NCBI GenBank assembly: GCA_047615865.1
Contig: JBLHIB010000016.1
Location: forward strand, 1-43,109
DNA: 43,109 nucleotides
Source: JADFAK01 sp047615865
GTDB taxonomy: Bacteria; Bacteroidota; Bacteroidia; Flavobacteriales_D; Sanyastnellaceae
Reading direction: 5' to 3'
Made by a program: the position numbers and the translations under genes
Notes under the pieces: generated by a model
Told to the model about the DNA's origin: nothing
The model's input: the letters and a program-made list of their open reading frames with translations, nothing else
Database searches by the model: none
Shown here: positions 32,919 to 42,036 of the stretch, in pieces
Position numbering within the stretch: the stretch's first letter is position 1
How the letters are laid out: every line of letters starts with the position of its first letter

Positions 32919-34030
32919 AGAAAAGGCAAATAATAATAGTAGTGGTTTCCGCCCTCGTTATTTTGGGTGGTGTGCTAGGCTCCAACGGGCTTGCTAGCTT
33001 GAAGAAATCACCCGAAAGAAAAACGGATCTTCGAACAGCACGAGTAGTGAGCTTAGTCCAAGTAAAGAATGAAGACCTTCCCTTAGAAGTTTCTGTCAAT
33101 GGCCGATTAAAAGCTAGCAGTAAGGTGGAGATTTTTCCCGAAGTGACTGGAATTGTCCTGACAGGAACCAAGCCATTAAAGGTTGGACAAGTATACCAGA
33201 AAGGACAAGTGGTTCTTTCCATTGATGGTAGTGAAAGTCTGCTCAATCTAAAATCTCAACGAAGTGCCTTTAAGGCTCTTATGAATGGAGTGCTTCCAGA
33301 CATAAGCTTGGATTATCCAGGGGATTTCAGCAGTTGGAAGTCGTTTATGAACAATGTAAACCCTGAAAAGCCTTTGCCTACACTTCCTGAAGTAACCAAC
33401 GATAAACTGGGCAACTTCTTATCGGGTCGATCGGTCCACCAACAGTATTATGCTATTAAAAGTTTGGAAAACCGACAGTCCAAGTTCACCATCCATGCGC
33501 CTTTCAAATGTGTGGTAAGCTCAGGAGATTTGAACGCTGGGACATTGGTTCGCGCAGGACAAAAGGTAGGTGACTTGATTGCTATTGGCACTTTTGAGTT
33601 AGAGGCGGCGATTGCGGCAACGGATATGAACCGAGTTAATATTGGAGATTTAGCTTTATTGCAATTCGAAGAAAATATAGTCGAAGGAAAAGTCATTCGG
33701 ATTGGTAAAAATGTAGACCCTGCTACTCAGCGCATGTTGCTCTTTCTTTCTGTGGACGGCGATGGTTTGCAAGACGGACAATATATGGAAGGTAGTATTC
33801 AAGCAGATGTGATGACTCAAGTTTATCCTTTAGATCAAGGTTTACTTCTAGCCGACAACAAGGTGTATTTTGCCCAGGATACATTACTCGCAACCAAGCA
33901 AGTGGAGATAGTTCATTCGTCGGCCAATATTGTATATGTAACCGGCCTTTCAAATGGCGATCGCTTATTGAATCAAGTTATTGAAGGCGGATACCCAGGG
34001 ATGTGGATCAAAACTAATTCGGAGAACTGA
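32915..34030 (+). CDS. RND efflux periplasmic adaptor (membrane fusion protein)
   Basis: 371 residues. An N-terminal membrane anchor (IIIVVVSALVILGGVLG), barrel-sandwich halves (VNGRLKASSKVEIFPEVTGIV and FTIHAPFKCVVSSGDLNAGTLVRAGQKVGDLI) and a beta-barrel region (AAIAATDMNRVNIGDLALL). The helical hairpin between them is short and carries a Pro-rich loop (NPEKPLPTLPE), a variation common in Bacteroidota adaptors. It links the inner-membrane pump to the outer-membrane channel. Stop and the pump ATG share one base (34030). Confidence 0.92.
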   Translation: MKKRQIIIVVVSALVILGGVLGSNGLASLKKSPERKTDLRTARVVSLVQVKNEDLPLEVSVNGRLKASSKVEIFPEVTGIVLTGTKPLKVGQVYQKGQVVLSIDGSESLLNLKSQRSAFKALMNGVLPDISLDYPGDFSSWKSFMNNVNPEKPLPTLPEVTNDKLGNFLSGRSVHQQYYAIKSLENRQSKFTIHAPFKCVVSSGDLNAGTLVRAGQKVGDLIAIGTFELEAAIAATDMNRVNIGDLALLQFEENIVEGKVIRIGKNVDPATQRMLLFLSVDGDGLQDGQYMEGSIQADVMTQVYPLDQGLLLADNKVYFAQDTLLATKQVEIVHSSANIVYVTGLSNGDRLLNQVIEGGYPGMWIKTNSEN

Positions 34031-37000
34031 TGAAAGGACTAGTTACTTATTTCATCAAATACCCAGTTCCAGGAAATCTCCTGATGATCATCATCTTGAT
34101 TTTTGGATTCTTTGGTCTCAAGAGCATTAAATCTACTTTCTTCCCCCAAAGTGAAAGTCGAATTATTCAGATTCAGGCTGTATATCCGGGAGCTTCACCA
34201 GAAGAAATTGAAGAAGGTATTGTCACTAAAATTGAGGACAACCTCAAGGGCGTTACGGGAATAATTGAAATTACTTCCATTTCATCTGAAAATAAAGGAG
34301 TCATATCTCTTGAAGGTAAGCGTGGTTATGATGTTGACTATCTTCTTCAAGATGTGAAAAATGCAGTTGATCAAATCAGCTCTTTTCCTTTGGGAATGGA
34401 GCCTGTGGTTGTTTTCAAACAGGAAGCGAAGAACTTCGTGATCAGCTTTGCACTCACTGGAGATGTTGATCTCAATACCTTGAAAGACAAGGGGAGGATA
34501 GCCGAAGATGAATTGCGCGCCTTTGATGGTCTCTCAAAAGTTACTTTATCTGGTTTTCCAGATGAGGAAATAGAAATTTCTCTTGATCCATCTGCACTTG
34601 AGGCATATAATTTGACGTTTGAGGCGGTAAGTCAAGCTGTCGCAAAATCGAACATAGAAATTACCGGAGGAACGATTAAAGGTCCTCGTGAAGAATTGCT
34701 CATAAGAGCTCGCTCAAAGGCTTATCGAGCATACGAGCTAGAAAACATTATCGTTAAAGCAACGACTGATGGAATGGTCGTTCGCCTGGGCGATATTGCT
34801 GAATTGAAAGACCGGTGGGCCGATTTGCCACAGAGGAATTACTTCAATGGAAATCCTTCAGTAACCCTCACTGTTCAGAACACTAACGATGAGGATTTCT
34901 TGGCAATTCAGGAAAATGTTAAAGCTTACATTATTGATTTCAATGCAAAAAATGATGTAGTTCAAGCGGCTATCATCCGTGATGCCTCACTAACATTGAT
35001 TGAACGTATTGCTTTGCTAACGAGCAATGGATTAGTGGGGTTCTTTCTTGTAATTATCATACTTGCCCTAGTTCTCAATGTCCGACTCGCTTTCTGGGTG
35101 GCTTTGAGTATTCCAATTGCGTTTGCAGGAATGTTCATTCTCGGTTCTTCTTTCGGACTTACGATAAATGTTCTTTCCCTGTTTGGAATGATCCTAGTTG
35201 TAGGAATATTGGTTGATGATGGAATTGTCATAGGCGAAAATATATACCAGCACTACGAAAGAGGTGAAACGGCTTTGCAAGCTGCTTTGAAAGGAACTCT
35301 GGAGGTGCTGCCTGCTGTGACTTCTGCCGTGCTCACTACAATTGTGGCATTTGGAACATTCTACTTTCTAGATGGAAGATTGGGAGATTTTGGACCCGAC
35401 CTGGCATTTGTCGTCATCGCTACTTTGTTGTTTTCGTTGGTTGAAGGTATTTTAATCTTACCGGGGCACATCGCTCACTCAAAAGCACTTTCAGGAGAGG
35501 TTAAAAAGAGTAAACTGGTTCGTGGTTCAGAACGTGTGATGAATTATTTGAAGAACAAACTGTATTCACCAGTTCTTCATTTCTCAATTCATAATCCCTT
35601 GTTGGCCATAGCTATTCCGATTGCCATGTTCATGATCACTATTGGAGGCTTTAAAGGTGGTATTATTCAAACCACGTTTTTCCCAACTATTGAGCAGGAT
35701 AACATAGGAATCTCGATAGAAATGCCTCCAGGAACAAGAGATGTGATTACCGAAGGTGTACTGGATTATTTGGTGGAAAGCGCACATAAGGTCAATGCAA
35801 GTTTAAAAGCTGATCGCCTGGATGGTGAAAATGTGGTCATCAATATTGAGAAGATTGTCGGACCCAACACTAATCAGGGGTCGATAAATATCCAATTGCT
35901 TAATTCTGAGCAGAGGGCGATGAGCGTATTTGACATCAATAAGGCCTTGAGGGACGAGGTGGGCGTCATTCCAGAAATTGATAAAATGCTCTTTGGAGTG
36001 GCAAGTCCATTTGGAAAACCATTTTCAGTGAGTATGAGAAGTAACAATCTGGAACAACTCGAAGGAGCTAAAGCTATCCTTAAAAATGAGCTGGGTAATA
36101 TTGCCGATTTAAGTGATGTTTCCGACAATGATCAACGCGGTATCAAGGAGATTAATATTGAGCTGAAAGATAAAGCATATCTGCTTGGATTAAATTTACA
36201 GCAGGTTGTAGGTCAAGTGAGACAGGGCTTTTTTGGCGCTGAAGCGCAAAGGTTGCAACGTGGTATCGATGAGGTTAAGGTATGGGTGAGATTGGCCGAG
36301 GAGGGAAGATCTTCGACAGATGATTTGGGCGATTTCTTAATTCGTACGTCTACAGGACAAAAGATTCCTCTCAAAGAACTTGCCGACTTCAACATTGACC
36401 GCGGAATTATTGCAATCAATCACCTCAATGGTAAAAGAGAAATTAGAGTTGAGGCGGAGTTAGGCAATCCGGAGGCCAGCGTGTCGGCAATTCAGGAGGA
36501 TATTACCAACACAATCATGCCTCTGATACTCAATCAGTTTCCTGCTGTTCAATATTCATTTGAAGGGCAAAACAAAGAGGCCAACAAAACCAAAGTATCT
36601 TTTGCCAAAGTGGGTCCAATTATCCTCTTGCTCATGATATTCATTATCGCTTTCACTTTCCGAAGCGTTCCACAAGCTCTTGCCGTTATTATTCTTATTC
36701 CTTTGGGAATTGTAGGTGTCGGTTGGGGACACTGGGTGCACTCTTCGGCTCTTAGTTTGCTTTCAGGATTTGGAGTTATCGCACTTATTGGTGTGATGGT
36801 AAACGATAGTTTGGTTTTAATAACTGCACTTAACGGGAATTTGAAGCGAGGAATGGATTTTAAAAAAGCTCTTTATGAGGCGGGGCTTTCTCGATTCCGG
36901 CCCATAATAATGACCTCATTCACAACAGTTGCAGGTCTTGCTCCTCTAATATTCGAAAAGAGTTTTCAAGCACAATTTCTAGTTCCTATGGCTATTGCGA

Positions 37001-37173
37001 TTGCCTATGGATTGATCATGGCCACGTACACGACTTTATTGGTCCTGCCTGTGGTACTCAATATTATTAATACGATGCGCGTGTATTCGACTTGGTTATG
37101 GACCGGCACAAAGCCTGAACGTCATGAAGTAGAACCTGCATTCAAAGAATTGAAATATGAGAACGAAATATAA
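34030..37173 (+). CDS. RND-family efflux pump (AcrB/MdtB-like inner-membrane permease)
   Basis: 1047 residues, full RND length with 12 predicted membrane helices in two repeats. Helix 4 carries the proton-relay aspartates D396-D397 (GILVDDGIVIGENI); helix 10 and 11 regions show FGVIALIGVMVNDSLVLITALN and RFRPIIMTSFTTVAGLAPL. Large periplasmic loops fall after helices 1 and 7. The first-helix leader PVPGNLLMIIILIFGFFGLKSI is typical of Bacteroidota AcrB/HAE1-type pumps. It exports hydrophobic compounds, or less likely metals since no metal-RND signature is evident. Substrate unknown. TolC overlaps its end by 17 bases. Confidence 0.94.
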   Translation: MKGLVTYFIKYPVPGNLLMIIILIFGFFGLKSIKSTFFPQSESRIIQIQAVYPGASPEEIEEGIVTKIEDNLKGVTGIIEITSISSENKGVISLEGKRGYDVDYLLQDVKNAVDQISSFPLGMEPVVVFKQEAKNFVISFALTGDVDLNTLKDKGRIAEDELRAFDGLSKVTLSGFPDEEIEISLDPSALEAYNLTFEAVSQAVAKSNIEITGGTIKGPREELLIRARSKAYRAYELENIIVKATTDGMVVRLGDIAELKDRWADLPQRNYFNGNPSVTLTVQNTNDEDFLAIQENVKAYIIDFNAKNDVVQAAIIRDASLTLIERIALLTSNGLVGFFLVIIILALVLNVRLAFWVALSIPIAFAGMFILGSSFGLTINVLSLFGMILVVGILVDDGIVIGENIYQHYERGETALQAALKGTLEVLPAVTSAVLTTIVAFGTFYFLDGRLGDFGPDLAFVVIATLLFSLVEGILILPGHIAHSKALSGEVKKSKLVRGSERVMNYLKNKLYSPVLHFSIHNPLLAIAIPIAMFMITIGGFKGGIIQTTFFPTIEQDNIGISIEMPPGTRDVITEGVLDYLVESAHKVNASLKADRLDGENVVINIEKIVGPNTNQGSINIQLLNSEQRAMSVFDINKALRDEVGVIPEIDKMLFGVASPFGKPFSVSMRSNNLEQLEGAKAILKNELGNIADLSDVSDNDQRGIKEINIELKDKAYLLGLNLQQVVGQVRQGFFGAEAQRLQRGIDEVKVWVRLAEEGRSSTDDLGDFLIRTSTGQKIPLKELADFNIDRGIIAINHLNGKREIRVEAELGNPEASVSAIQEDITNTIMPLILNQFPAVQYSFEGQNKEANKTKVSFAKVGPIILLLMIFIIAFTFRSVPQALAVIILIPLGIVGVGWGHWVHSSALSLLSGFGVIALIGVMVNDSLVLITALNGNLKRGMDFKKALYEAGLSRFRPIIMTSFTTVAGLAPLIFEKSFQAQFLVPMAIAIAYGLIMATYTTLLVLPVVLNIINTMRVYSTWLWTGTKPERHEVEPAFKELKYENEI

Positions 37174-38473
37174 TTTTCTCGCTATAATAGTCGGCATTTT
37201 GTCGGTCAATCAAATGTATGGTCAAACGGATGGCACCTACACATTGGATCAGGCCATACAATCGGCGTTGAACAACAATTTCCAAATCGCTATTCTGGAA
37301 AATAATATAGAGATAGCCGACAACAATGTTCACGTTGGAAATGCAGGTCTCTTGCCAACGGTAAGTGCAACTGGTTCTTACAGTTACAGTGTGACTAGCT
37401 CGCAACAAGTCTTCAATGGAAACTTTCCAGCTGTCGATGTAGACAATGCAGGTGCTTCGAATGTTACCGCCTCGGCAAACTTGAATTATACTTTGTTCAA
37501 TGGTTTATCTGGATGGAATAATTTCCAGAAGCTTAAAGTCAGTAAATCGGCAGTCGACGCCCAATCAAAAGCGGCAATTGAGGCCATTGTGATTCAAGTG
37601 AGTGAAACCTATCTTTCTCTTCAAAGGGCACAAGATCAGTTGGGTATTTCGGAAAAGCACCTGGCAATTTCTCAGAAAAGATATGAACGCGTAGAAGTAA
37701 GTCATTCACTTGGTGGAAACGTCCGCACGGAGCTGTTGAACGCTCAAGTTACTTTGACAGCTGATAGTTCGCAGTTATTGCAGGCAGAAATGTCAGAACA
37801 AACCTTTAGGACTTTGCTATCTCGATTGATTGGGGCCGAAGTGCCTGGGTCAGGATTGGCTAATACCGATCTGGAATTGCGCACTTGGACTTTGGATGAG
37901 CTATTGGCTCTTGCCAAACAAAACAATGCAGCGTATACTGGAGCCCTTTTGCAAAGTGAATTGGCCGAAGCTGATTTGAAAATTTCTAACGGGGCGATTA
38001 TGCCATCATTGTCTTTATCGGCGGGTTATGGTTACAACCAAAGTGTCAATGACGTAGGTATTCTATTGGAGAATACTTCCCTTGGTCCAAATGGTGCCTT
38101 GTCGTTGAATATTCCAATTTTCAGTGGAATGAGAAACAATATCCAGCGCCAAAACTTGAGGATTGCGGTTGAAAGCGCGCAGCTATCGGAGCAAGATACT
38201 TGGAGCGGTTTGCAAGCTGATATTGACAATGCTTTGCTTGCTTACAATCAAAACATGAAGTTGTATTTACTGGAGAGCAACAATATCAAGGCGGCTGAAG
38301 CAAATCTCGAAAGAAGTGGAGAGCTATTCAAAGCTGGACAAATTACCAATACCCAGTTCAGAGAAGCTCAGTTGAGCTTGGCACAAACTAGCGACAGAAT
38401 AAGTGCTTCAAAGGTAAATGTTCTGAGAAGTGAGCTTACAATTCTTAGGTTGATTGGAGCGCTACTTTCTTAG
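37157..38473 (+). CDS. TolC-family outer membrane channel
   Basis: 438 residues with a signal peptide (ending NQMYGQ). The two-fold repeated architecture is visible: TLDQAIQSALNNNFQIAILENNIEIADNNV and LDELLALAKQNNAAYTGALLQSELAEADLKISNGAIMPSLSLSAGYGY, each followed by a barrel hairpin and long coiled helices. It forms the outer-membrane exit tunnel of the tripartite pump encoded directly before it. It is the last gene of the operon; the next gene is convergent, 15 bases away. Confidence 0.93.
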   Translation: MRTKYNFLAIIVGILSVNQMYGQTDGTYTLDQAIQSALNNNFQIAILENNIEIADNNVHVGNAGLLPTVSATGSYSYSVTSSQQVFNGNFPAVDVDNAGASNVTASANLNYTLFNGLSGWNNFQKLKVSKSAVDAQSKAAIEAIVIQVSETYLSLQRAQDQLGISEKHLAISQKRYERVEVSHSLGGNVRTELLNAQVTLTADSSQLLQAEMSEQTFRTLLSRLIGAEVPGSGLANTDLELRTWTLDELLALAKQNNAAYTGALLQSELAEADLKISNGAIMPSLSLSAGYGYNQSVNDVGILLENTSLGPNGALSLNIPIFSGMRNNIQRQNLRIAVESAQLSEQDTWSGLQADIDNALLAYNQNMKLYLLESNNIKAAEANLERSGELFKAGQITNTQFREAQLSLAQTSDRISASKVNVLRSELTILRLIGALLS

Positions 38474-38488
38474 AAGCACCTATTGAAT

Positions 38489-39169
38489 CTATTGTTTGGT
38501 GAAAGAGGCTTTGGCTTGTTCTAGAATTTTCAAAGCCTCTGCTTTTTCAGCTGTTCCGGTAATTTGAATCAAACCGTCGCCTTTGTAGTTGGCAAACCAA
38601 GTGCTGACGACATCAATTACACCTGGATATTTCTTCTCCATTTCCGTAAGTGACTGAATATTCGAAAAAGTAGTGTTTTCAGCTACTGCGATTAGTTTGT
38701 CGTCTTGCTCACCGCGGTCGAGCAAGGTGAGCACCCCAATAATTTCAGCTTGAACAATTGATCCACGCTCAACCGGCAGTCCGAGGACTAGAACGTCCAA
38801 TGGGTCTCCATCGCCTCCATCTTCTTTTGCCAGCACAGTTTGCGGGATAAATCCATAATTACCAGGATAACCTAAATAATCAATGACACGTGGGACACCA
38901 CTTTTGATTTCCCATTCAAGATCGCCAGAATCTTTGTTTACTTCCCATTTATCAATCGTCCCGGTTGGAATTTCGATTACTACATTTACCAGTTTTTCGT
39001 TAAAAGAGGCAGGGATATCCTTGACCAGGTGCATTTGTGCATCCAATGTATAATCGTCAATATGGCGATAATGAGGATTGATATCTTCAGCTATTGAATC
39101 TGAAGTACTTCTAACACAAGAGCTAAGCAAAAATGCGAAAGCCAAAAATATGTAGCCGGAATGGGTCAT
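38489..39169 (-). CDS. Family I inorganic pyrophosphatase carrying a lipoprotein signal
   Basis: 226 residues. The N-terminus is a lipoprotein signal (FLLSSC, Cys at 18). Soluble pyrophosphatase core: VVIEIPTGTIDKWEV, GNYGFIPQT and the metal-binding DGDPLDVLVLG with D120, D122 and D125; WFANYKGDG near the end. All expected catalytic residues seem present. The unusual point is export: the enzyme normally works in the cytoplasm to pull biosynthesis forward, whereas this one should sit on a membrane in the periplasm. Its periplasmic substrate could be PPi or a similar compound. Confidence 0.9.
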   Translation of the reverse strand: MTHSGYIFLAFAFLLSSCVRSTSDSIAEDINPHYRHIDDYTLDAQMHLVKDIPASFNEKLVNVVIEIPTGTIDKWEVNKDSGDLEWEIKSGVPRVIDYLGYPGNYGFIPQTVLAKEDGGDGDPLDVLVLGLPVERGSIVQAEIIGVLTLLDRGEQDDKLIAVAENTTFSNIQSLTEMEKKYPGVIDVVSTWFANYKGDGLIQITGTAEKAEALKILEQAKASFTKQ

Positions 39170-39247
39170 GTTCTTACAATAAGTGGTGCTATGAAGTTAG
39201 TAAAATGAGTCCTTCGTTTGACAAAATTGGCAGGCCATTTTAAACAT

Positions 39248-39688
39248 CTATTGCACAACTTGTGCCCATGCGGTCCGCTTGATCTCTGTAACATGTTGTA
39301 GAGCCTCGAGATCATCGATACGAAATTCATGGTCAGACACGCGGCCAATTGGTCTTGCTTGAACGAAGTTAAGTTCAACTCCTGTGGGCCTTTCAGACGT
39401 TTGCCCGCAGGGCACTAAAAGTCTCACAAGCTCATCATCCAATACTCCATAGATGATTTCGGCAAAATTGAAATTCCCGCAGGAAGAAAGTGCTGGCTGA
39501 CTTCTAGTAACGACAATGGTGAGGGTGTCTGGAATCAAGAAATACTGCCAATCTTCGGAAGGTGAATAATCGAATTCAATATTGGCACGTGTGTTTTCAA
39601 TCTGAATAAGAACGCTGTCTTCAAGGTATGTCTGCGCCGAACTGGAGAGACAGAAGCAAGCGAATAGAGCAAGCAGAGTAGTTTTCAT
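39248..39688 (-). CDS. Small secreted protein of unknown function
   Basis: 146 residues with a signal peptide (MKTTLLALFACFCLSSSAQ). Beta-rich composition (YLEDSVLIQIENTRANIEF, LIPDTLTIVVTRS) with two later cysteines near SSCGNF and VPCGQT that could form a disulphide. No lipobox and no T9SS tail, so presumably periplasmic. No family is recognised and it stands between the pyrophosphatase and the DinB gene on the same strand. Confidence 0.65.
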   Translation of the reverse strand: MKTTLLALFACFCLSSSAQTYLEDSVLIQIENTRANIEFDYSPSEDWQYFLIPDTLTIVVTRSQPALSSCGNFNFAEIIYGVLDDELVRLLVPCGQTSERPTGVELNFVQARPIGRVSDHEFRIDDLEALQHVTEIKRTAWAQVVQ

Positions 39689-39791
39689 CGGTTAAGGTAT
39701 TTCTCAGTGAATTGCAACGACTGTTTTATGGTGAAAGAGAAGCGCTGAAGCATTTGCCTTGTGTTAAAAAAGGGAAACGCTCATCATACGG

Positions 39792-40283
39792 CTACAATTT
39801 CGCATCATCGTAAAACTTGAGGTGTTTATTCGCTAGAAATTTAGTCAAAAAAACGATTTGACCGGTATGATAAGAAAAATGTTCGGCAACATGGACCAAT
39901 ATTCCCATTCCAGAAAGCGAATAGCATTGAACCTCGTAGGTTTTCATGAGCTGCTTTTCGTTCAAGGTTTCTACCACTTGAATTGCCTCCTGGACTGTGC
40001 TTTTGAGCATGCTTAGCAATTCGCATTTGGTGTAGTTTCCATGAGCGTTAAACTCCGATGATCGATTGCGGATATCGGTAGTTTCAGAAAGCGATGTAAT
40101 GGCGTATTGTCGAATATTTCCGCACAAATGCAAAATGAGATTACCAATACTGCTCAAGGATTCATTGGGTCGAAACCATAGCTGATCTTCCGTCAATCCA
40201 CTTATGCACTGTTCTATGCGAGGTGGGTTTTCGCTGATGCGAAGGACAACTTGGGCGAGAAACTCATCGGTTACTTTACTCAT
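39792..40283 (-). CDS. DinB/DUF1572-like four-helix metalloprotein
   Basis: 163 residues, cytoplasmic. DinB-like fold: TEDQLWFRPNESLSSIGNLILHLCGNIRQY contains the first His, and GILVHVAEHFSYHTGQIVFLTK contains two more, the usual three-His site for a divalent metal. Family members act as thiol-S-transferases or have unknown roles. The ATG overlaps the stop of the FISUMP gene (40280-40283, ATGA), so they are translated together. Confidence 0.82.
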   Translation of the reverse strand: MSKVTDEFLAQVVLRISENPPRIEQCISGLTEDQLWFRPNESLSSIGNLILHLCGNIRQYAITSLSETTDIRNRSSEFNAHGNYTKCELLSMLKSTVQEAIQVVETLNEKQLMKTYEVQCYSLSGMGILVHVAEHFSYHTGQIVFLTKFLANKHLKFYDDAKL

Positions 40284-40936
40284 GGGAGTTGGTTAATAAG
40301 AGCGTCATCTTCACAGACACACCTCACCGCAAATTTTCGTGTTTTGCGTGGTTTATCAATTACGTTGTGATCGTGCGCGTGTCTGAATAGACCATCGTTT
40401 GAAAGATGCACGTGGAATCGATCATCTGCCAATTCTTCATTATTAGCCCAGAAAGACATGGTTTCTAAATTCTTGACGCGCTTTCCTTGCACCCAGCCAT
40501 AAGCCTTTATTTTGAGCAAGTTGGCATCAGAAAATAATTGGAGTAAATCGGTCGTGTCTTTGAGCATATAGGTGCTGTTGGGAGAGGGGAGTGTATCCAA
40601 TTGCATCATTTCCAAGGCTAGATTTCGCTTGCCAAGAAGCCAAACCAGGTAGTTATTCCAATCGGCCATGGTGGCTGCGCGCCAACCTATGGGGCAGATG
40701 TGTTCCAATTCCTTGTTCGAATAGAAGTTGACATCCTGACATTGCTTTTTCAGTCTCTTTTTACCACGACAAAAACACAATTGACTTTCATATAGAAGGT
40801 TTTCGTTGAACCACCAGTATGAGCCTACTTTGACCACATCATACTCATTTCCATCACGAGGATCGGTGAAGGAATGGGTTGGTTGGAAGAAAGCAGACAG
40901 ACTAGACAGGTATAGTGCAAGAATACTGAGACTCAT
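40280..40936 (-). CDS. Exported FISUMP-domain protein
   Basis: 218 residues with a hydrophobic leader (MSLSILALYLSSLSAFF). The rest is a Fibrobacter-succinogenes-major-paralogous (FISUMP) domain: TDPRDGNEYDVVKVGSYWWFNENL, CPIGWRAATMADWNNYL, SFWANNEE and KFAVRCVCE. The domain is common in secreted Bacteroidota and Fibrobacter proteins; its function is not established. Its ATG still overlaps the former stop codon of the upstream pseudogene. Confidence 0.8.
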   Translation of the reverse strand: MSLSILALYLSSLSAFFQPTHSFTDPRDGNEYDVVKVGSYWWFNENLLYESQLCFCRGKKRLKKQCQDVNFYSNKELEHICPIGWRAATMADWNNYLVWLLGKRNLALEMMQLDTLPSPNSTYMLKDTTDLLQLFSDANLLKIKAYGWVQGKRVKNLETMSFWANNEELADDRFHVHLSNDGLFRHAHDHNVIDKPRKTRKFAVRCVCEDDALINQLP

Positions 40937-41356
40937 AGTGGGTGATTCGTTGGTTGTAAGATGGCTCGCATGCGATTTTCGCGTGCATTGTGCTCGAGTT
41001 CGGCCAGATCTAAATGTTCTAAAATGGGAGGGATGTGATTCCCAAGTCGTCCACTAAAACCATTAAGTAGACCATGAATCCGCTTACTGGGTTGTCATCT
41101 GCACGTCCCTAAGCCTCGACCGTATTTTGTTTGGCAGGTTTCCGTTCATCGGCGTTTACAAGGACCATTCAGTCGCTGTGTATTTTTAGCATTTCATGCA
41201 AATATTCGATACACCTATGATGATAACGCAGCTCGCAACCGCTCACCAATCAAACGATTGAACGTACTTCTTCGTCTGCTTCTTTCCATGCAATAAATTC
41301 TGTTTTCGGGGAGGAGTTGTCAGTTTCCAAGGGTCTTCTTTTGTTCCTTTAGCCAT
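40933..41356 (-). pseudogene. Decayed conserved small gene (about 130-140 residues)
   Basis: No single frame is open, but reading across three frames gives a coherent protein. Frame A begins ATG 41356: MAKGTKEDPWKLTTPP. Frame B continues with KTEFIAWKEAD, RCIEYLHEMLKIHSD, ADERKPAKQNTVEA and GRADDNPVSG, and is broken by stops at 41250-41252, 41169-41171 and 41109-41111. At least two of these replace a Trp I expect in homologues. Frame C finishes HGLLNGFSGRLGNHIPP, LAELEHNARENRMRA and TGA 40933-40935, which overlaps the next ATG. I recall a widespread uncharacterised family with this start and ending; its name is uncertain. At least two frameshifts and three stops make function very unlikely. 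Confidence 0.75.
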
Positions 41357-41424
41357 GCTTTTCTTTGCAAGATAAAAGGAACGGAGCTATCGTAGCAAGT
41401 ATTGTTGGTGCAAAATTTGGCAGA

Positions 41425-41799
41425 CTAGTTAGTCATCACCTTCATCTGCATCACTGTGGCTATGGAAATTGCTCTTTGTTTGGCAATTTCGGCATATTCT
41501 CCAATGAACAATTCGTTGACGGTTTCTATGAACAGTTTGATCCAATGTTTGAAGTGATCTGCCTTCATTCGCATGAGGGAGTTGACGTTCTGATGCACTT
41601 TAATTGGGTTGCCAGAATACACGGCTTTGTGGAAGATAGTAGTCTCCCAAAAGTCATACATTTTGGGCAAGTGAGTGACCCAATCAACCTTGATAACCTC
41701 ATTGAAGAAATGGCTAATCTGGTCATCGGCCTTTACTTTGTCATAGAACGTATTGACCATCAGGATGATCTCGGTGCGCGACTTAAGTTCGGTTTTCAT
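41425..41799 (-). CDS. Group III truncated haemoglobin
   Basis: 124 residues, one 2-over-2 globin domain. FYDKVKADDQISHFF holds the B-helix Phe-Tyr pair (B9-B10), KMYDFWETTIFHKAVYSGNPIKVH is the group III signature around the E helix, and H82 in ADHFKHWIKLF is the expected proximal haem ligand. Such proteins bind oxygen or nitric oxide in the cytoplasm; campylobacter relatives act in nitrosative stress. In the minus orientation it is followed by the pseudogene, the FISUMP gene and DinB, which may once have been one transcript. Confidence 0.92.
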   Translation of the reverse strand: MKTELKSRTEIILMVNTFYDKVKADDQISHFFNEVIKVDWVTHLPKMYDFWETTIFHKAVYSGNPIKVHQNVNSLMRMKADHFKHWIKLFIETVNELFIGEYAEIAKQRAISIATVMQMKVMTN

Positions 41800-41876
41800 G
41801 GTAGACGAAATTTACGAAAGAAAGCGCCTCTATCCGTGTAAAAAGGACTGTTTTATATCACTCATGGCAATGAGAT

Positions 41877-41980
41877 AAAGAGCAAGTGTTTAGAGGTGAA
41901 TTTCAGACGGATAAGGATAAATTGAAAATGTTGCGTCTAGGATATATGTGACTTTATTTTGCTCTAAACACTTACTCTTT
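41877..41980. repeat. 19-bp inverted repeat enclosing a 66-base interior
   Basis: Left arm AAAGAGCAAGTGTTTAGAG (41877-41895) and right arm CTCTAAACACTTACTCTTT (41962-41980) pair with one mismatch in 19. It lies between the haemoglobin promoter region and the terminator of the T9SS repeat protein. It could be a structured RNA, a degenerate small mobile element (MITE-like) or a protein-binding site; sequence alone does not decide. Confidence 0.7.
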
Positions 41981-42016
41981 AAAAACAAGAAAGGGCCACC
42001 CAATGGGCAGCCCTTT
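41981..42016 (-). terminator. Intrinsic terminator of the T9SS repeat-protein gene
   Basis: Minus-strand AAAGGGC / GCCCTTT stem extended by wobble and GC pairs to about 11 bp, ending in TTTCTTGTTTTT, 20 bases past the stop codon. Confidence 0.85.
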
Positions 42017-42036
42017 CAATCAAGTTGTTCTATTCT

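Noticed and set aside
41365..41841. 158-codon plus-strand frame over the haemoglobin region
   Set aside because: The minus strand encodes an unmistakable group III globin; the plus frame is His/Phe-rich antisense.
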